DNA from: Chloroflexota bacterium
Lineage (GTDB): Bacteria; Chloroflexota; Anaerolineae; Anaerolineales; VGOW01
DNA: 64,000 nucleotides
Assembly: GCA_016197225.1 (NCBI GenBank)
Contig: JACPWC010000126.1
Span: 1 to 64,000 of the forward strand
Direction: 5' to 3'
Below the pieces are notes generated by a model. That model saw only the letters and a program-made list of their open reading frames with translations, ran no database searches and had not been told where the DNA came from. The first letter of the stretch is position 1. Every line of letters begins with the position of its first letter. Shown piece after piece: positions 47,341 through 55,735 of the stretch. A program made the position numbers and the translations under genes.

Positions 47341-50136
47341 TCAGATTGTGAAGTAAAAGGTTGCGCCCTCATCCAGCCCGGCTTCGGCCCAAACCCGTCC
47401 GCCGTGCCGCTGGATGATGCGTTGAACGATGGCCAGGCCGACGCCCGTGCCTTCGTAATCTTCGGCGCGGTGCAGGCGCTGGAATACACCGAAGAGTTTG
47501 TGCGCGTACTTCATGTCGAAGCCCACGCCGTTGTCTTTGACGAAGTATACGGTTTCGCCGTCTTCCCGGCAGGAGCCGATTTCGATGCGGGCCGCTTCAC
47601 GCTGGCGCGTAAATTTGATGGCGTTGGATAATAGATTGACGACGACTTGTTTAAGCAGAGGCGGGTCGCCCTGGGCGGGGGGCAGGTCGCCGACCACAAA
47701 TTCCACCTGGCGGCCCTGATAGTCCAGCCGCAGATCGTCAATCGTCTGTTGCGCCAATTCATTCAGGGCGACGGTTTGCTTTTGCACCGGCTGGCGGCTC
47801 AGGCGCGAGAAAGCCAGCAAGTCGTCAATGAGTCGGCCCATGCGCCGCGCATTGTCCGTCACCAGGCGGGCGTAGCGTTGCGCTTCCGGGCTGAGTTGAG
47901 GCGCGAAGTCTTCGAGGAGGATGCGCGAGAATCCGTCAATGGCCCGCAGTGGGGCGCGCAAGTCGTGAGACACCGAATAGCTGAACGCTTCCAGTTCTTT
48001 ATTGGCCGCCTCCAGTTGGGCGGTGCGCTCCTCAACCCGCCGCTCCAGTTCTTCGTTGAGTTTGCGAATCTCTTCCTCGGCCAGCTTGCGTTCAGTGATG
48101 TCCACCGCCTGGCCAATAATGTATTTGGGCTGGCCGCCGGAATCGCGCAGGAGCGTGGCTTGAATAAGAATGTGGGCGATGTCGCCGCTTTTGCGGATGT
48201 AGCGTTTCTCAAGCTGATAGAGCGGAATTTCATTTTGAGCCAGCCGCTTGAACAGAGAGACGTCCGCTTCCACATCGTCCGGGTGGGTGATCTCGACAAA
48301 TGTCCGGCGCTTAAGCTCTTCCAGAGAATAGCCCACCAGATCGCAGTAGGCCCGGTTGGCGTGGATATAGCGCCCGTCTAAGGTGGTGACAGCCTTGCCG
48401 GTGGGCGCCAGATCGAAGAACTGGCGCAGTTGCTCTTCGCTCTCGCGCAAAGCGTCTTCTGTTCGTTTGCGGTCGGTGAGGTCGGTGACGACGGCGATGG
48501 CGCCGACAACTTTGCCTTCCTGCCAGCGCGGCGCGCTGGTGGTAAGGGCGTGAATCAGGTTCCCGTCCGTTCGCCTCAGCCTGGCCTCGTAAGAACTGGT
48601 TTCGCCGGCTTTGCGCCGGGTATAAGCGTCGAACAGAATCGGATAATCTTCGGGCAGGGTGATGTCTTGCGGCGTCAGGCCGAGCAGGTCTTCGGGCGCG
48701 TAGCCGAGCATGTGAGCAAAGGCCGGGTTCACGTAGTCGAAATGTCCGCCGGGGCCGGTGACGGTGACCCCTTGCCCCAGGTTGTTCATCACCGTGAGGG
48801 CAAAGTCGCGCTCTCGTTGTAATGCTTCTTCGGCCTGCTGTCGTTCGGCCACCAGCGCCCGGAGAGTCTGGGCCGTTTGCTCAAGTTGCCGGGTGCGTTC
48901 GGCCAGCCGCCGCCGTATTTCTTCCACGCGGCGGCGCTCGCTCACTTCTTCGATGACCTGCTGATAGAGCGTTTGTTGGCGGCGCAAGGCCAGGTAAGCG
49001 CCGAAAGTTACGGCGAAACCGGTGAAGAGGGTGGTGAGCGCATAAGATTGCCAGGGGGACAAATTCGGTTTCACCAACTCTGTTATCAGTTCAAAGATAA
49101 ACATGATGATGACGGTGATCACCGTCACTGTCAGCAGGGTGGCTCTCAGCCGGATTTGGGGCGCGACTTGTTCGGGGAGGTCGTCGTGTTCCAGCGGCGA
49201 GGGCGCAGTTTGTTCCAGCGATTTGAGGCGCTCGATCAACAACTGCTGAGCATCAACGGCGTGTTTGCGTTCGCGGGTGGCGGCGGCTAAAAGCATGGAC
49301 ACTACGGAGACGGCGTTGACATAGGCCCAAAGGAAGATCAGGTTGGGCTGAGGCGTTTCGCCGGCAAAAGCGCCGTGGCTGTGTGTTGTTCCAAAAATGG
49401 CGAGGCCCGATACAATGAAGCTGACGGTGGCCGTTCCACGCGGGCCGAACCGGAGTGCCACCCATATCAAAAACACAAACAGGGCGTAGGCGGCCAGTTG
49501 GAGAAAAGCCACAGGAAACAATTCTGAGTCAAAGGCGATTTGACTCAAAACGATCAGTAGGGTCACGAGCGCGCCGGCTTCGATGATTTGCCGGGGCCGC
49601 CAGCGAGGCGCGGGCGAAGCGCCCCAGGTGAGCAAGACCGGGGCCATGACCAGAGCGCCCAGTGCGCCTCCCAGCCACCACACCAGCCAGGTGGAGCCAA
49701 AAGCAGCCCAGGGCGCCATGCCGGTCAGGCCAATGCTGAGCGCGCCAATAGTGGCGCTGAGAGTGGTGCTAACGACGGCTGAGAAAAAGATGAAATAGAG
49801 AACGTCCTGGATTCGATCCAGGGTGTTGTGGAAACGGACGCGGCGAAGCAGGGCCGCGCCGGCCAGAGCTTCGAGGGTGTTGCCGAGGGCGACGCCTATC
49901 ACAAACCCGGCTGGCGCGCCGGTTGAGGCGTTAGCGAGAAGAGAACCGAGCGCAATGCCCGGCCACAGGCGGTTGCCGTTCAACAGCAGGGCGGCCAGGG
50001 CAATGCCGGTTGGCGGCCAGATGAGGGTGACGTTGCCGGAGGCAGTCGCAAACTGCAATCCGAGTTTGGCTGAGACGTAATAGATGACGGCCAGAAGCCC
50101 TACACCTCCAACATAGCGCCACGTCGAAAACTTCAT
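47341..50136 (-). CDS. MASE1-PAS-PAS histidine kinase
   Basis: A 931-residue membrane kinase. The N-terminal region (about 1-290) is a MASE1 sensor with VSAKLGLQFATASGNVTLIW and PPTGIALAALLL and about eight helices. Another helix pair is at about 330-385. A coiled coil, PAS (about 445-560) and PAS/PAC (about 570-690) follow. HisKA SVSHDLRAPLRAIDGFS is near 724, and HATPase_c with GTGVGLAIVQRI ends the protein. The HisKA type matches bacteriophytochrome-like kinases, but there is no chromophore domain. The Rcp1-like receiver follows directly. Confidence 0.93.
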   Translation of the reverse strand: MKFSTWRYVGGVGLLAVIYYVSAKLGLQFATASGNVTLIWPPTGIALAALLLNGNRLWPGIALGSLLANASTGAPAGFVIGVALGNTLEALAGAALLRRVRFHNTLDRIQDVLYFIFFSAVVSTTLSATIGALSIGLTGMAPWAAFGSTWLVWWLGGALGALVMAPVLLTWGASPAPRWRPRQIIEAGALVTLLIVLSQIAFDSELFPVAFLQLAAYALFVFLIWVALRFGPRGTATVSFIVSGLAIFGTTHSHGAFAGETPQPNLIFLWAYVNAVSVVSMLLAAATRERKHAVDAQQLLIERLKSLEQTAPSPLEHDDLPEQVAPQIRLRATLLTVTVITVIIMFIFELITELVKPNLSPWQSYALTTLFTGFAVTFGAYLALRRQQTLYQQVIEEVSERRRVEEIRRRLAERTRQLEQTAQTLRALVAERQQAEEALQRERDFALTVMNNLGQGVTVTGPGGHFDYVNPAFAHMLGYAPEDLLGLTPQDITLPEDYPILFDAYTRRKAGETSSYEARLRRTDGNLIHALTTSAPRWQEGKVVGAIAVVTDLTDRKRTEDALRESEEQLRQFFDLAPTGKAVTTLDGRYIHANRAYCDLVGYSLEELKRRTFVEITHPDDVEADVSLFKRLAQNEIPLYQLEKRYIRKSGDIAHILIQATLLRDSGGQPKYIIGQAVDITERKLAEEEIRKLNEELERRVEERTAQLEAANKELEAFSYSVSHDLRAPLRAIDGFSRILLEDFAPQLSPEAQRYARLVTDNARRMGRLIDDLLAFSRLSRQPVQKQTVALNELAQQTIDDLRLDYQGRQVEFVVGDLPPAQGDPPLLKQVVVNLLSNAIKFTRQREAARIEIGSCREDGETVYFVKDNGVGFDMKYAHKLFGVFQRLHRAEDYEGTGVGLAIVQRIIQRHGGRVWAEAGLDEGATFYFTI

Positions 50137-50269
50137 CGTCGTTCTCCGAATAAGGCCGGCCTGCGATACAAAATCAGCAGAGGACGAGGCAATTGTGGGT
50201 GGAGGAACTGTGGGCTACAGAGTCGAAGGCAAAGTCCGTGGGTAGAGGCCGCTCGTGAACGTCGGCCTG

Positions 50270-50304
50270 AAGTGCGGCATCCGAGAGCCATGCCGCACTT
50301 TTTG
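50270..50304. terminator. Hairpin downstream of eutM
   Basis: Arms AAGTGCGGCAT (50270-50280) and ATGCCGCACTT (50290-50300) are exact complements around nine bases. The T run (TTTTT) is on the plus strand side, so termination of the eut transcript, which runs the other way, is less sure. The remainder of 50137-50330 holds no gene. Confidence 0.55.
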
Positions 50305-50330
50305 ATCGCAAGAGCCTTGTTGGAAGTTTT

Positions 50331-50648
50331 TTATTTGCCCTTGCCGCCAAAACTGCCTTTGGTGTTTTGGGGCAGGATCATTTCCACGTCGGAGTGGGGG
50401 CGGGGGATGACGTGGACGGAGACGAGTTCGCCGACGCGCTTGGCGGCGGCGGCCCCGGCGTCGGTGGCGGCTTTGACCGCGCCCACGTCGCCGCGCACCA
50501 TCACCGTCACGAATCCGCCGCCTACGTATTCACTGCCAATGAGGGTGACGTTGGCGGCTTTGACCATCGCATCCGCGGCTTCCACTGCGCCGATCAGGCC
50601 TTTGGTCTCGACCATTCCTAAAGCAATCATTGCGACATCTACGGGCAT
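50331..50648 (-). CDS. eutM: Bacterial microcompartment shell protein, single BMC domain (EutM type)
   Basis: A 105-residue hexamer-forming shell protein. It reads [60 protein letters not shown] and [18 protein letters not shown], the classic BMC fold of EutM/PduA. A short Gly/Lys tail follows. It is the last gene of the eut run, 86 bases after eutL, with a perfect 18-bp hairpin between them. Confidence 0.95.
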   Translation of the reverse strand: MPVDVAMIALGMVETKGLIGAVEAADAMVKAANVTLIGSEYVGGGFVTVMVRGDVGAVKAATDAGAAAAKRVGELVSVHVIPRPHSDVEMILPQNTKGSFGGKGK

Positions 50649-50691
50649 TTTGGTGTCTCCTTGCGTGTTGGTTAGAAGTTAGAGATTAGAG

Positions 50692-50731
50692 ATTAGAGGA
50701 TTGGAGATTAACCAATCTCCAATCCTCTAAT
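50692..50731. repeat. ATTGGAG/ATTAGAG hairpin, copy 1 (eutL-eutM)
   Basis: Perfect 18-base arms (50692-50709 and 50714-50731) enclose AACC. The upstream flank carries further ATTAGAG units from 50678. The eutL TAG stop lies in the flanking CTCTAATA. Confidence 0.85.
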
Positions 50732-50734
50732 TCT

Positions 50735-51391
50735 CTAATACTTGATCGGGTCTCTCGCCACTTCCAGCACCGTTTCGCGGAAGGCGACGGTGGCGGCTTT
50801 GCAGGCCGGTTGATCGCCGGTGAGCATGACGCCCATGTAGTTCGTCTCGGAGGGCGGCATGGTAAGGGCGACGATGCGCACGGCGGCGGCCTTGAGGGCG
50901 GCGTCGAGGGCGTACACACCCTCGAGCGGCGGCGCGATGAGGTAAGCGATCGGGTCGCCGAGCGGGATGTTGCACACTTTAGAAAGATAAGTGCCGGTGC
51001 GCGAGATGAGATGCGGGAAGAAGGCAATTGAAGCATCTTCGTTGGCCGAATACCAGATGGCCTCATTCTTCATGTAGCTCAGGGCGGCGCTCAGTCCGGC
51101 GCGGACTTCGGCGGGGTTGGGGCCGGCAATGACGGCCAGAATCTCGCCCGACAGCAAACCCGACGCATGTTTGGCTCCGGCGTAGAACGAGCGGGCGTAC
51201 ACCACTTCCACATCGGCCATTTTGGTAGCTTCGTCAACCGAGACGTAAGTGGCGTCGTCGTTGTCGGCCGTGATCAAGCCGATGGATTTTTGCTCCGGCC
51301 TGAGCTTCAACTGCTCGGCGAAGTTCGGGTCAACGTTCGGGATCATGCGAACGGCGAGAGGGGTGGCGTAGATGGGATCGAGAACGGCCAT
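50735..51391 (-). CDS. eutL: Microcompartment shell protein EutL (tandem BMC)
   Basis: A 218-residue trimer-forming shell protein. Its start (AVLDPIYATPLAVRMIPNVD), KSIGLITADNDDATYVSVDE, VEVVYARSFYAGAKHASGLLS and YLIAPPLEGVYALDAALKAA match EutL, whose circularly permuted BMC repeats form a gated pore. The TAG stop is created by sequence of the adjoining palindromic element. The next upstream gene is eutC, 268 bases away with a gene remnant between. Confidence 0.95.
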   Translation of the reverse strand: MAVLDPIYATPLAVRMIPNVDPNFAEQLKLRPEQKSIGLITADNDDATYVSVDEATKMADVEVVYARSFYAGAKHASGLLSGEILAVIAGPNPAEVRAGLSAALSYMKNEAIWYSANEDASIAFFPHLISRTGTYLSKVCNIPLGDPIAYLIAPPLEGVYALDAALKAAAVRIVALTMPPSETNYMGVMLTGDQPACKAATVAFRETVLEVARDPIKY

Positions 51392-51453
51392 AGAATCTCC
51401 AGAGAATAGAAGTCAGAGGTCAGATTGTTGGATGGTTTGGCTGGAATAGTCCG

Positions 51454-51627
51454 CCAGTTTTCAATGAGACGATAGAGCATTTTGCAAATGACAACGTAGT
51501 CTTCAGTTAGAATGTTGCAGGTCTCTACTTTGGCATATTCGAGTTCACAAGCAATTTCAATATGCACAACCATTTCGTTCGCTGAACCAAGCGCCACGGA
51601 GAGGAAATGCTTGAAATCTTTAGCCGA
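51454..51627 (-). pseudogene. Remnant of a four-helix bundle (S23/IVP-like) protein
   Basis: The minus frame reads SAKDFKHFLSVALGSANEMV, then HIEIACELEYAKVE and YVVICKMLYRLIENWR. This is the C-terminal half of the four-helix bundle family first known from 23S rRNA intervening sequences. The N-terminal half (about 60 residues) and a start codon are missing. Eleven-base inverted repeats (51409-51419 and 51636-51646, GAAGTCAGAGG) flank it. Confidence 0.65.
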
Positions 51628-51659
51628 TTTACGCCCCTCTGACTTCCGGCCTCCAACCT

Positions 51660-52583
51660 CTATTTCGCCGCCAGCTTCAACTTCACCCCGCTGGCCTGAT
51701 GCTTGATCATCTTTTGCGCGATCTGGATGGTGAAGGCCGCGCCTTCGAGCGGATTGGTGCCGCCGTTGTTGAAGATGTTGCACACCACGTCGCGGTCGGC
51801 GTCGGTGTCGCCGCCTTTTGGACGATAAGCCATGTAGGCGCTCAACGACTCGGCCCGGCCCAGGCCGGGGCGCTCGCCGATGAGCAGAATGACCACATCC
51901 GGCTTGAGCAGGTCGCCGATGTCGTTCAGCACGCCCACCCGGCAATATTTGATGAAGAACGGCGTGCCGACCGTCAGCCCGGCAGACTTCGCGCCCTGCA
52001 TGATGACCGGGAACATTTCACGGGCGTTGGCTTCCACCGCCGCCGCGCTCAACCCGTCGCCGACGACGAGTTGAATGTTGGGCGACTTGGCGCACTTTTC
52101 ACTGATTGCTTTTTTCGCCTCATCACTCAACTGTCGCCCTAAGTCTGGTCTCAGCAAATACTCCTGCTTGCCGCCCGTGATGTTGGTTTGCACGGTGAAC
52201 AGGCCCAGGTCGTCGAGCAGTTTCTGATCGACGTCGCGCATTAGGGCATCCTGGGTGATGGCATGGTCGCCCTGAAAGAGCAGGAGCGAGAAGGTGTTGT
52301 AGTGCGGTCCGGCGCGGCCCACGCCAATTCGAGACGTCGTCGAAGCGATGAGAGCCTTGACAGCGTCGGCGTCTTTTGGATTCTTGACTCGCGGCTTGTA
52401 GCGATGTTCGGGCAGGGTGGGATCGGGAAGATCGATGTTGAGACTTGCCGCCGAGGGCTGTCGAGAAGGGGACGCCGCCACTGGAGGGGCGGTTTCCGCT
52501 GAGGCGGGCGGCGTTGCAACTTTGGCCGCCGCCAGTTCTTTGACAACGGCTTCGATGATGGCGTTCAGTTGGGCTTCATCCAT
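51660..52583 (-). CDS. eutC: Ethanolamine ammonia-lyase small subunit
   Basis: The light chain of the B12-dependent lyase that splits ethanolamine into acetaldehyde and ammonia. It has 307 residues. The first 20 (MDEAQLNAIIEAVVKELAAA) form an amphipathic helix followed by an Ala/Pro linker, which fits a microcompartment encapsulation peptide (inference). The catalytic part has RIGVGRAGPHYNT, LVVGDGLSAAAVEANA, VILLIGERPGLGRAESLSAY and NIFNNGGTNPLEGA. The ATG at 52583 overlaps the end of the coiled-coil gene by 8 bases. Confidence 0.96.
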   Translation of the reverse strand: MDEAQLNAIIEAVVKELAAAKVATPPASAETAPPVAASPSRQPSAASLNIDLPDPTLPEHRYKPRVKNPKDADAVKALIASTTSRIGVGRAGPHYNTFSLLLFQGDHAITQDALMRDVDQKLLDDLGLFTVQTNITGGKQEYLLRPDLGRQLSDEAKKAISEKCAKSPNIQLVVGDGLSAAAVEANAREMFPVIMQGAKSAGLTVGTPFFIKYCRVGVLNDIGDLLKPDVVILLIGERPGLGRAESLSAYMAYRPKGGDTDADRDVVCNIFNNGGTNPLEGAAFTIQIAQKMIKHQASGVKLKLAAK

Positions 52584-52971
52584 GGCGGGCGGCCTCCAGT
52601 TGCGCAACGCGGGCTTCAAGTTCTTCTATTCGTTCTTGCAGAGTTATTTGATCGACACGATGTCTTTTGGTGGTAACGGTCAGTTCGGCAATGTTATCGC
52701 TAGTCTTTTCCAGGCGGCTAAAAGCGTTTCCCACATCGTTTTTCAGAAGTCTCGTCGCTTCTTCCAGTTTGGCGACACGGGCTTCCAAAGCAGTGATGCG
52801 TTGGTTGATCTGGCGGAATTCTTGTTGAATGAGCGCGGCCTGATGGTCGAAAGCGGCATCAAGCTTTTCGTCAGTAACAGTCTTTGCCAGACGGGCCTCA
52901 ACAGGCGCGAGCGCTTCCTGAATTACTTCGCGCACAACCTTTCTAATTTCATTCTGGTTTTGTGTTTCCAT
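52576..52971 (-). CDS. Coiled-coil protein encoded between eutB and eutC
   Basis: A 131-residue, wholly helical protein. The first helix (NEIRKVVREVIQEALAPVEA) is amphipathic and resembles microcompartment-targeting helices. Heptad-rich segments follow: QQEFRQINQRITALEARVAK near 50-70 and LQERIEELEARVAQLEAA near the end, with a middle part (SRLEKTSDNIAEL). I do not recognise a family. It starts in the eutB stop (TGATG) and overlaps eutC by 8 bases, so all three are translationally coupled. eutB and eutC are normally adjacent. A lumen scaffold or lyase-clustering role is possible but unproven. Confidence 0.8.
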   Translation of the reverse strand: METQNQNEIRKVVREVIQEALAPVEARLAKTVTDEKLDAAFDHQAALIQQEFRQINQRITALEARVAKLEEATRLLKNDVGNAFSRLEKTSDNIAELTVTTKRHRVDQITLQERIEELEARVAQLEAARHG

Positions 52972-54341
52972 CACTGCCTCTTCAAAAAGAACGTCGGGTC
53001 TCCCGCCTTCTCAGTCAGCACCCCGTTCTTCATCAGGCCGATGTCTACCATCCAGGCTTCGAACTCGGGCGCGGGGCGCAGGCCGAAGAGTTGACGCAAA
53101 GTCGGGGCGTCGTGGTAGCTAGTGCATTGGTAGGAGAGCATCGAGTCGTCGCCCATCGGCACGCCCATGAAGTAGTTGCAACCGGCGGCGGTGAGCATCA
53201 CCGCCAGGTTCTCGATGGCGTTCTGGTCGGCGCGGGCGTGGTTGGTGTAGCAGGCGTCAACGCCCATCGGGATGCCGGTCAGCTTGCCCATGAAGTGATC
53301 TTCGAGACCGGCGCGCTGAATCTGGCGGGCGTCGTAGAGATATTCGGGGCCGATGAAGCCGACGACGGTGTTGACCTGATAAGGATGCCAACGTTTGGCG
53401 AGGCCGTAATTGCGGGCCTCGAGGGTGAGTTGATCCCAGCCGTTGTGCGCTTCAGCCGAGAGGGCCGAGCCTTGCCCGGTTTCAAAATACATGAAGTTGG
53501 GGCCGGCGGGGAAGCAATATTTTTTGGCGAGAGCGTAAGCTTCATCCAACATGCCGACGGAGATGCCGAAGGAGTCGTTGCCCTTCTGCGACCCGGCGAT
53601 GGATTGAAAGACCAGGCCGACCGGCGAGCCGGATTGCAGGCATTTCATCTGGGTGGTGACGTGAGAGAGGACACAGTTCTGGGTCGGAATGTTCCACGTC
53701 TTGATCACGTCGTAAGTCATGTCGAGCAGGCGGGCGACGGAGCCGTACGAGTCGTCCACGGGGTTGATGCCGATGACCGAGTCGCCGGAGCCGTAAGACA
53801 GGCCCTCGTAAATTTCGGCGCGGATACCTTCGGGCGAGTCGGTGGGGTGGTTGGGCTGGTTGCGGCTGGAGAGCGTGCCGGGCGCGCCGATGGTGTTGGC
53901 GCAGTGGGCGGTGCGCGGAATCTTTTTGGCGCAATACATCAAGTCCAGGTTGGACATGAGTTTGGTGACGGCAGAGATCATTTCGGCGGTGAGGCCGGTG
54001 GAGAGGCGCTGGATCATGCCGCTGGTGGTGGTGTCGGCCAGAAGCCATTCGCGCAGTTGCCCCACCGTCCAATCCTTGATCTCGTTGTAGGATGTTTCGT
54101 TCACGGCGTCCTGAATCACCCGCGTGACTTCATCTTGATCGTAAGGGACAGCCGGGTTTTCGCGCAAGACCTGCAGTGGCACTTCGGCCAGAACGAAACG
54201 AGCGGCCACCCGCTCGGCGGTCGTCTCGGCGGCCACCCCGGCCAGCCGGTCACCGCTCTTTTCCTCGTTGGCCTTGCCCATGAGGAGACGGATGTCGGGG
54301 AATTCGTAAGTCTTGCCGTGAAGTTTGGTGCGAAGGAGCAT
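52971..54341 (-). CDS. eutB: Ethanolamine ammonia-lyase large subunit
   Basis: The catalytic chain of the adenosylcobalamin-dependent lyase. Its 456 residues match the E. coli length of about 453. It shows the TIM-barrel pattern of EutB: LSTGLTAEMISAVTKLMSN, YEGLSYGSGDSVIGINPVDD, ETGQGSALSAEAHNGWDQ, and a C-terminal AAGCNYFMGVPMGDDSMLSY. It is coupled to the coiled-coil gene through TGATG. No B12 riboswitch is apparent upstream. Confidence 0.97.
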   Translation of the reverse strand: MLLRTKLHGKTYEFPDIRLLMGKANEEKSGDRLAGVAAETTAERVAARFVLAEVPLQVLRENPAVPYDQDEVTRVIQDAVNETSYNEIKDWTVGQLREWLLADTTTSGMIQRLSTGLTAEMISAVTKLMSNLDLMYCAKKIPRTAHCANTIGAPGTLSSRNQPNHPTDSPEGIRAEIYEGLSYGSGDSVIGINPVDDSYGSVARLLDMTYDVIKTWNIPTQNCVLSHVTTQMKCLQSGSPVGLVFQSIAGSQKGNDSFGISVGMLDEAYALAKKYCFPAGPNFMYFETGQGSALSAEAHNGWDQLTLEARNYGLAKRWHPYQVNTVVGFIGPEYLYDARQIQRAGLEDHFMGKLTGIPMGVDACYTNHARADQNAIENLAVMLTAAGCNYFMGVPMGDDSMLSYQCTSYHDAPTLRQLFGLRPAPEFEAWMVDIGLMKNGVLTEKAGDPTFFLKRQ

Positions 54342-54481
54342 GAGACCTCAATTCAATAAAGGACTACTCTTCACAGTCGGCACAGTTGGGTATGCTTGCT
54401 CAAGCCGGTGGCCGGTTGGGAGGCACAAAGTATAGCCGAGAGATTGATCTCCCTCAAGCACAAATTTTGAACCATTTGCAT

Positions 54482-55735
54482 CTACAAGTTTACGCGCAAA
54501 CTCAAGGCCTCGCCGCCTGGCTGGGCGTCTTTCACCCACTCGCCGGAAAAGCGCATGGACTCGTTGACGATCAGGTGGCGGAACGTTTGAGTGTGCAAGA
54601 GACGTTCGCCCTGATAGACTTGCACCTGAGCCTCACGGCGAAATTCGCGGGCGCGGAAAAGGAAACTGCTTGAAGGCGAATCGGCGGCCACGATGTTGGG
54701 GGACACCCACGCAAGAGGCGGCTCCACCTGAAGCGACAGGCCGTGTTCCGGCCACTGTCCGCCGCGCAGGAATTGGGCGATATGATGCGCGGCGCGTCTG
54801 CCCTCCAACGCGGCCCAGTCCGCTGTCTCCGCGCCGCGCAGGAGGTTGCCCGCCGCAAACACGCCGCGCTTGGACGTATGAAATGCGCCGTCAATCTGTG
54901 GCCCGCGCGTCCCCGGATCCATTTCCAGGCCGCCGAGGCGGGCGGTTTCGTGTTCCGGAATCCAGTCCCCGGTAAAAACGACGGTGTCACAGTCAATCCT
55001 TTCGATGCGGCCCGAGTCGAGATGGGTGAGTTCGATGCCCTCGACGCGCTTGTAGCCGATGATGTTGCTCACCTTCGCGCGCGGCACAACCGGCGTGCGC
55101 GTGAGCAGGTCGGCCAACAACCACTTCATGGGCCGATACGGAAAATAGAGTTGAGGCTCAGGCAGTTCCGTGACCATCATGGCAACCGGAATCTTTATGC
55201 TCGTCAGAGTCATCAAAGCTGAAAGACTGACCAACTCCGCGCCGACGATGACCGCCCGCCGCCCGACTCCGGCGCTGCCGAGATGATGCTCGTGGGCAAA
55301 GCGCTGCAACGAGCCGGTGGTGAACACGCCCGCTGGCCGACTGCCCGGAACCAGCCGCGCCGAGCGCGGGCGCTCGCGACAGCCTGTGGCGAGCAACACG
55401 GCGCGGGCTTCAATCTCGCCCAGGCCCTGTGGGCTGGTGAACGACAGCCTGTTTGGCCCCTGCCAGCCAGTGAGGGTAGTGTTAGTGTAAACAGGGACGC
55501 CCGCCTCTTGCACCAGACGATGATAGCGTCTTGCATAATCGGGACCGGAGAGGAGGAGGCGCAGATCGCGCAGGCCAAAGCCGATGTGATGACACAATCG
55601 CGGGATGCCGCCAGCTTCCGGCTCACGGTCGGCCACGACAACATCGCCCACGCCGAGTCGCTTCAACTCAATAGCCGCCGCCAGCCCGGCCGGGCCGGCG
55701 CCGACAATGAGGACTTCGGCGTGCTCAGGCAACAT
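54482..55735 (-). CDS. FAD-dependent oxidoreductase, partner of the GlpA-like dehydrogenase
   Basis: A 417-residue two-dinucleotide-fold flavoprotein: VLIVGAGPAGLAAAIELKRL for FAD near the start, AVLLATGCRERP, RAVIVGAELVSLSALM near 165, and TSKRGVFAAGNLLRGAETAD. This type recurs beside glpK and glpA-like genes in other bacteria, often with a third DUF1667 gene that is absent here. It probably passes electrons from glycerol-3-phosphate oxidation to NAD or another carrier (inference). Its start overlaps the previous gene by 11 bases. Confidence 0.88.
   Translation of the reverse strand: MLPEHAEVLIVGAGPAGLAAAIELKRLGVGDVVVADREPEAGGIPRLCHHIGFGLRDLRLLLSGPDYARRYHRLVQEAGVPVYTNTTLTGWQGPNRLSFTSPQGLGEIEARAVLLATGCRERPRSARLVPGSRPAGVFTTGSLQRFAHEHHLGSAGVGRRAVIVGAELVSLSALMTLTSIKIPVAMMVTELPEPQLYFPYRPMKWLLADLLTRTPVVPRAKVSNIIGYKRVEGIELTHLDSGRIERIDCDTVVFTGDWIPEHETARLGGLEMDPGTRGPQIDGAFHTSKRGVFAAGNLLRGAETADWAALEGRRAAHHIAQFLRGGQWPEHGLSLQVEPPLAWVSPNIVAADSPSSSFLFRAREFRREAQVQVYQGERLLHTQTFRHLIVNESMRFSGEWVKDAQPGGEALSLRVNL

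Noticed and set aside
54342-54481. B12 riboswitch upstream of eutB
   Set aside because: The 140-base gap is too short for the usual element, and no B12-box-like sequence was found.
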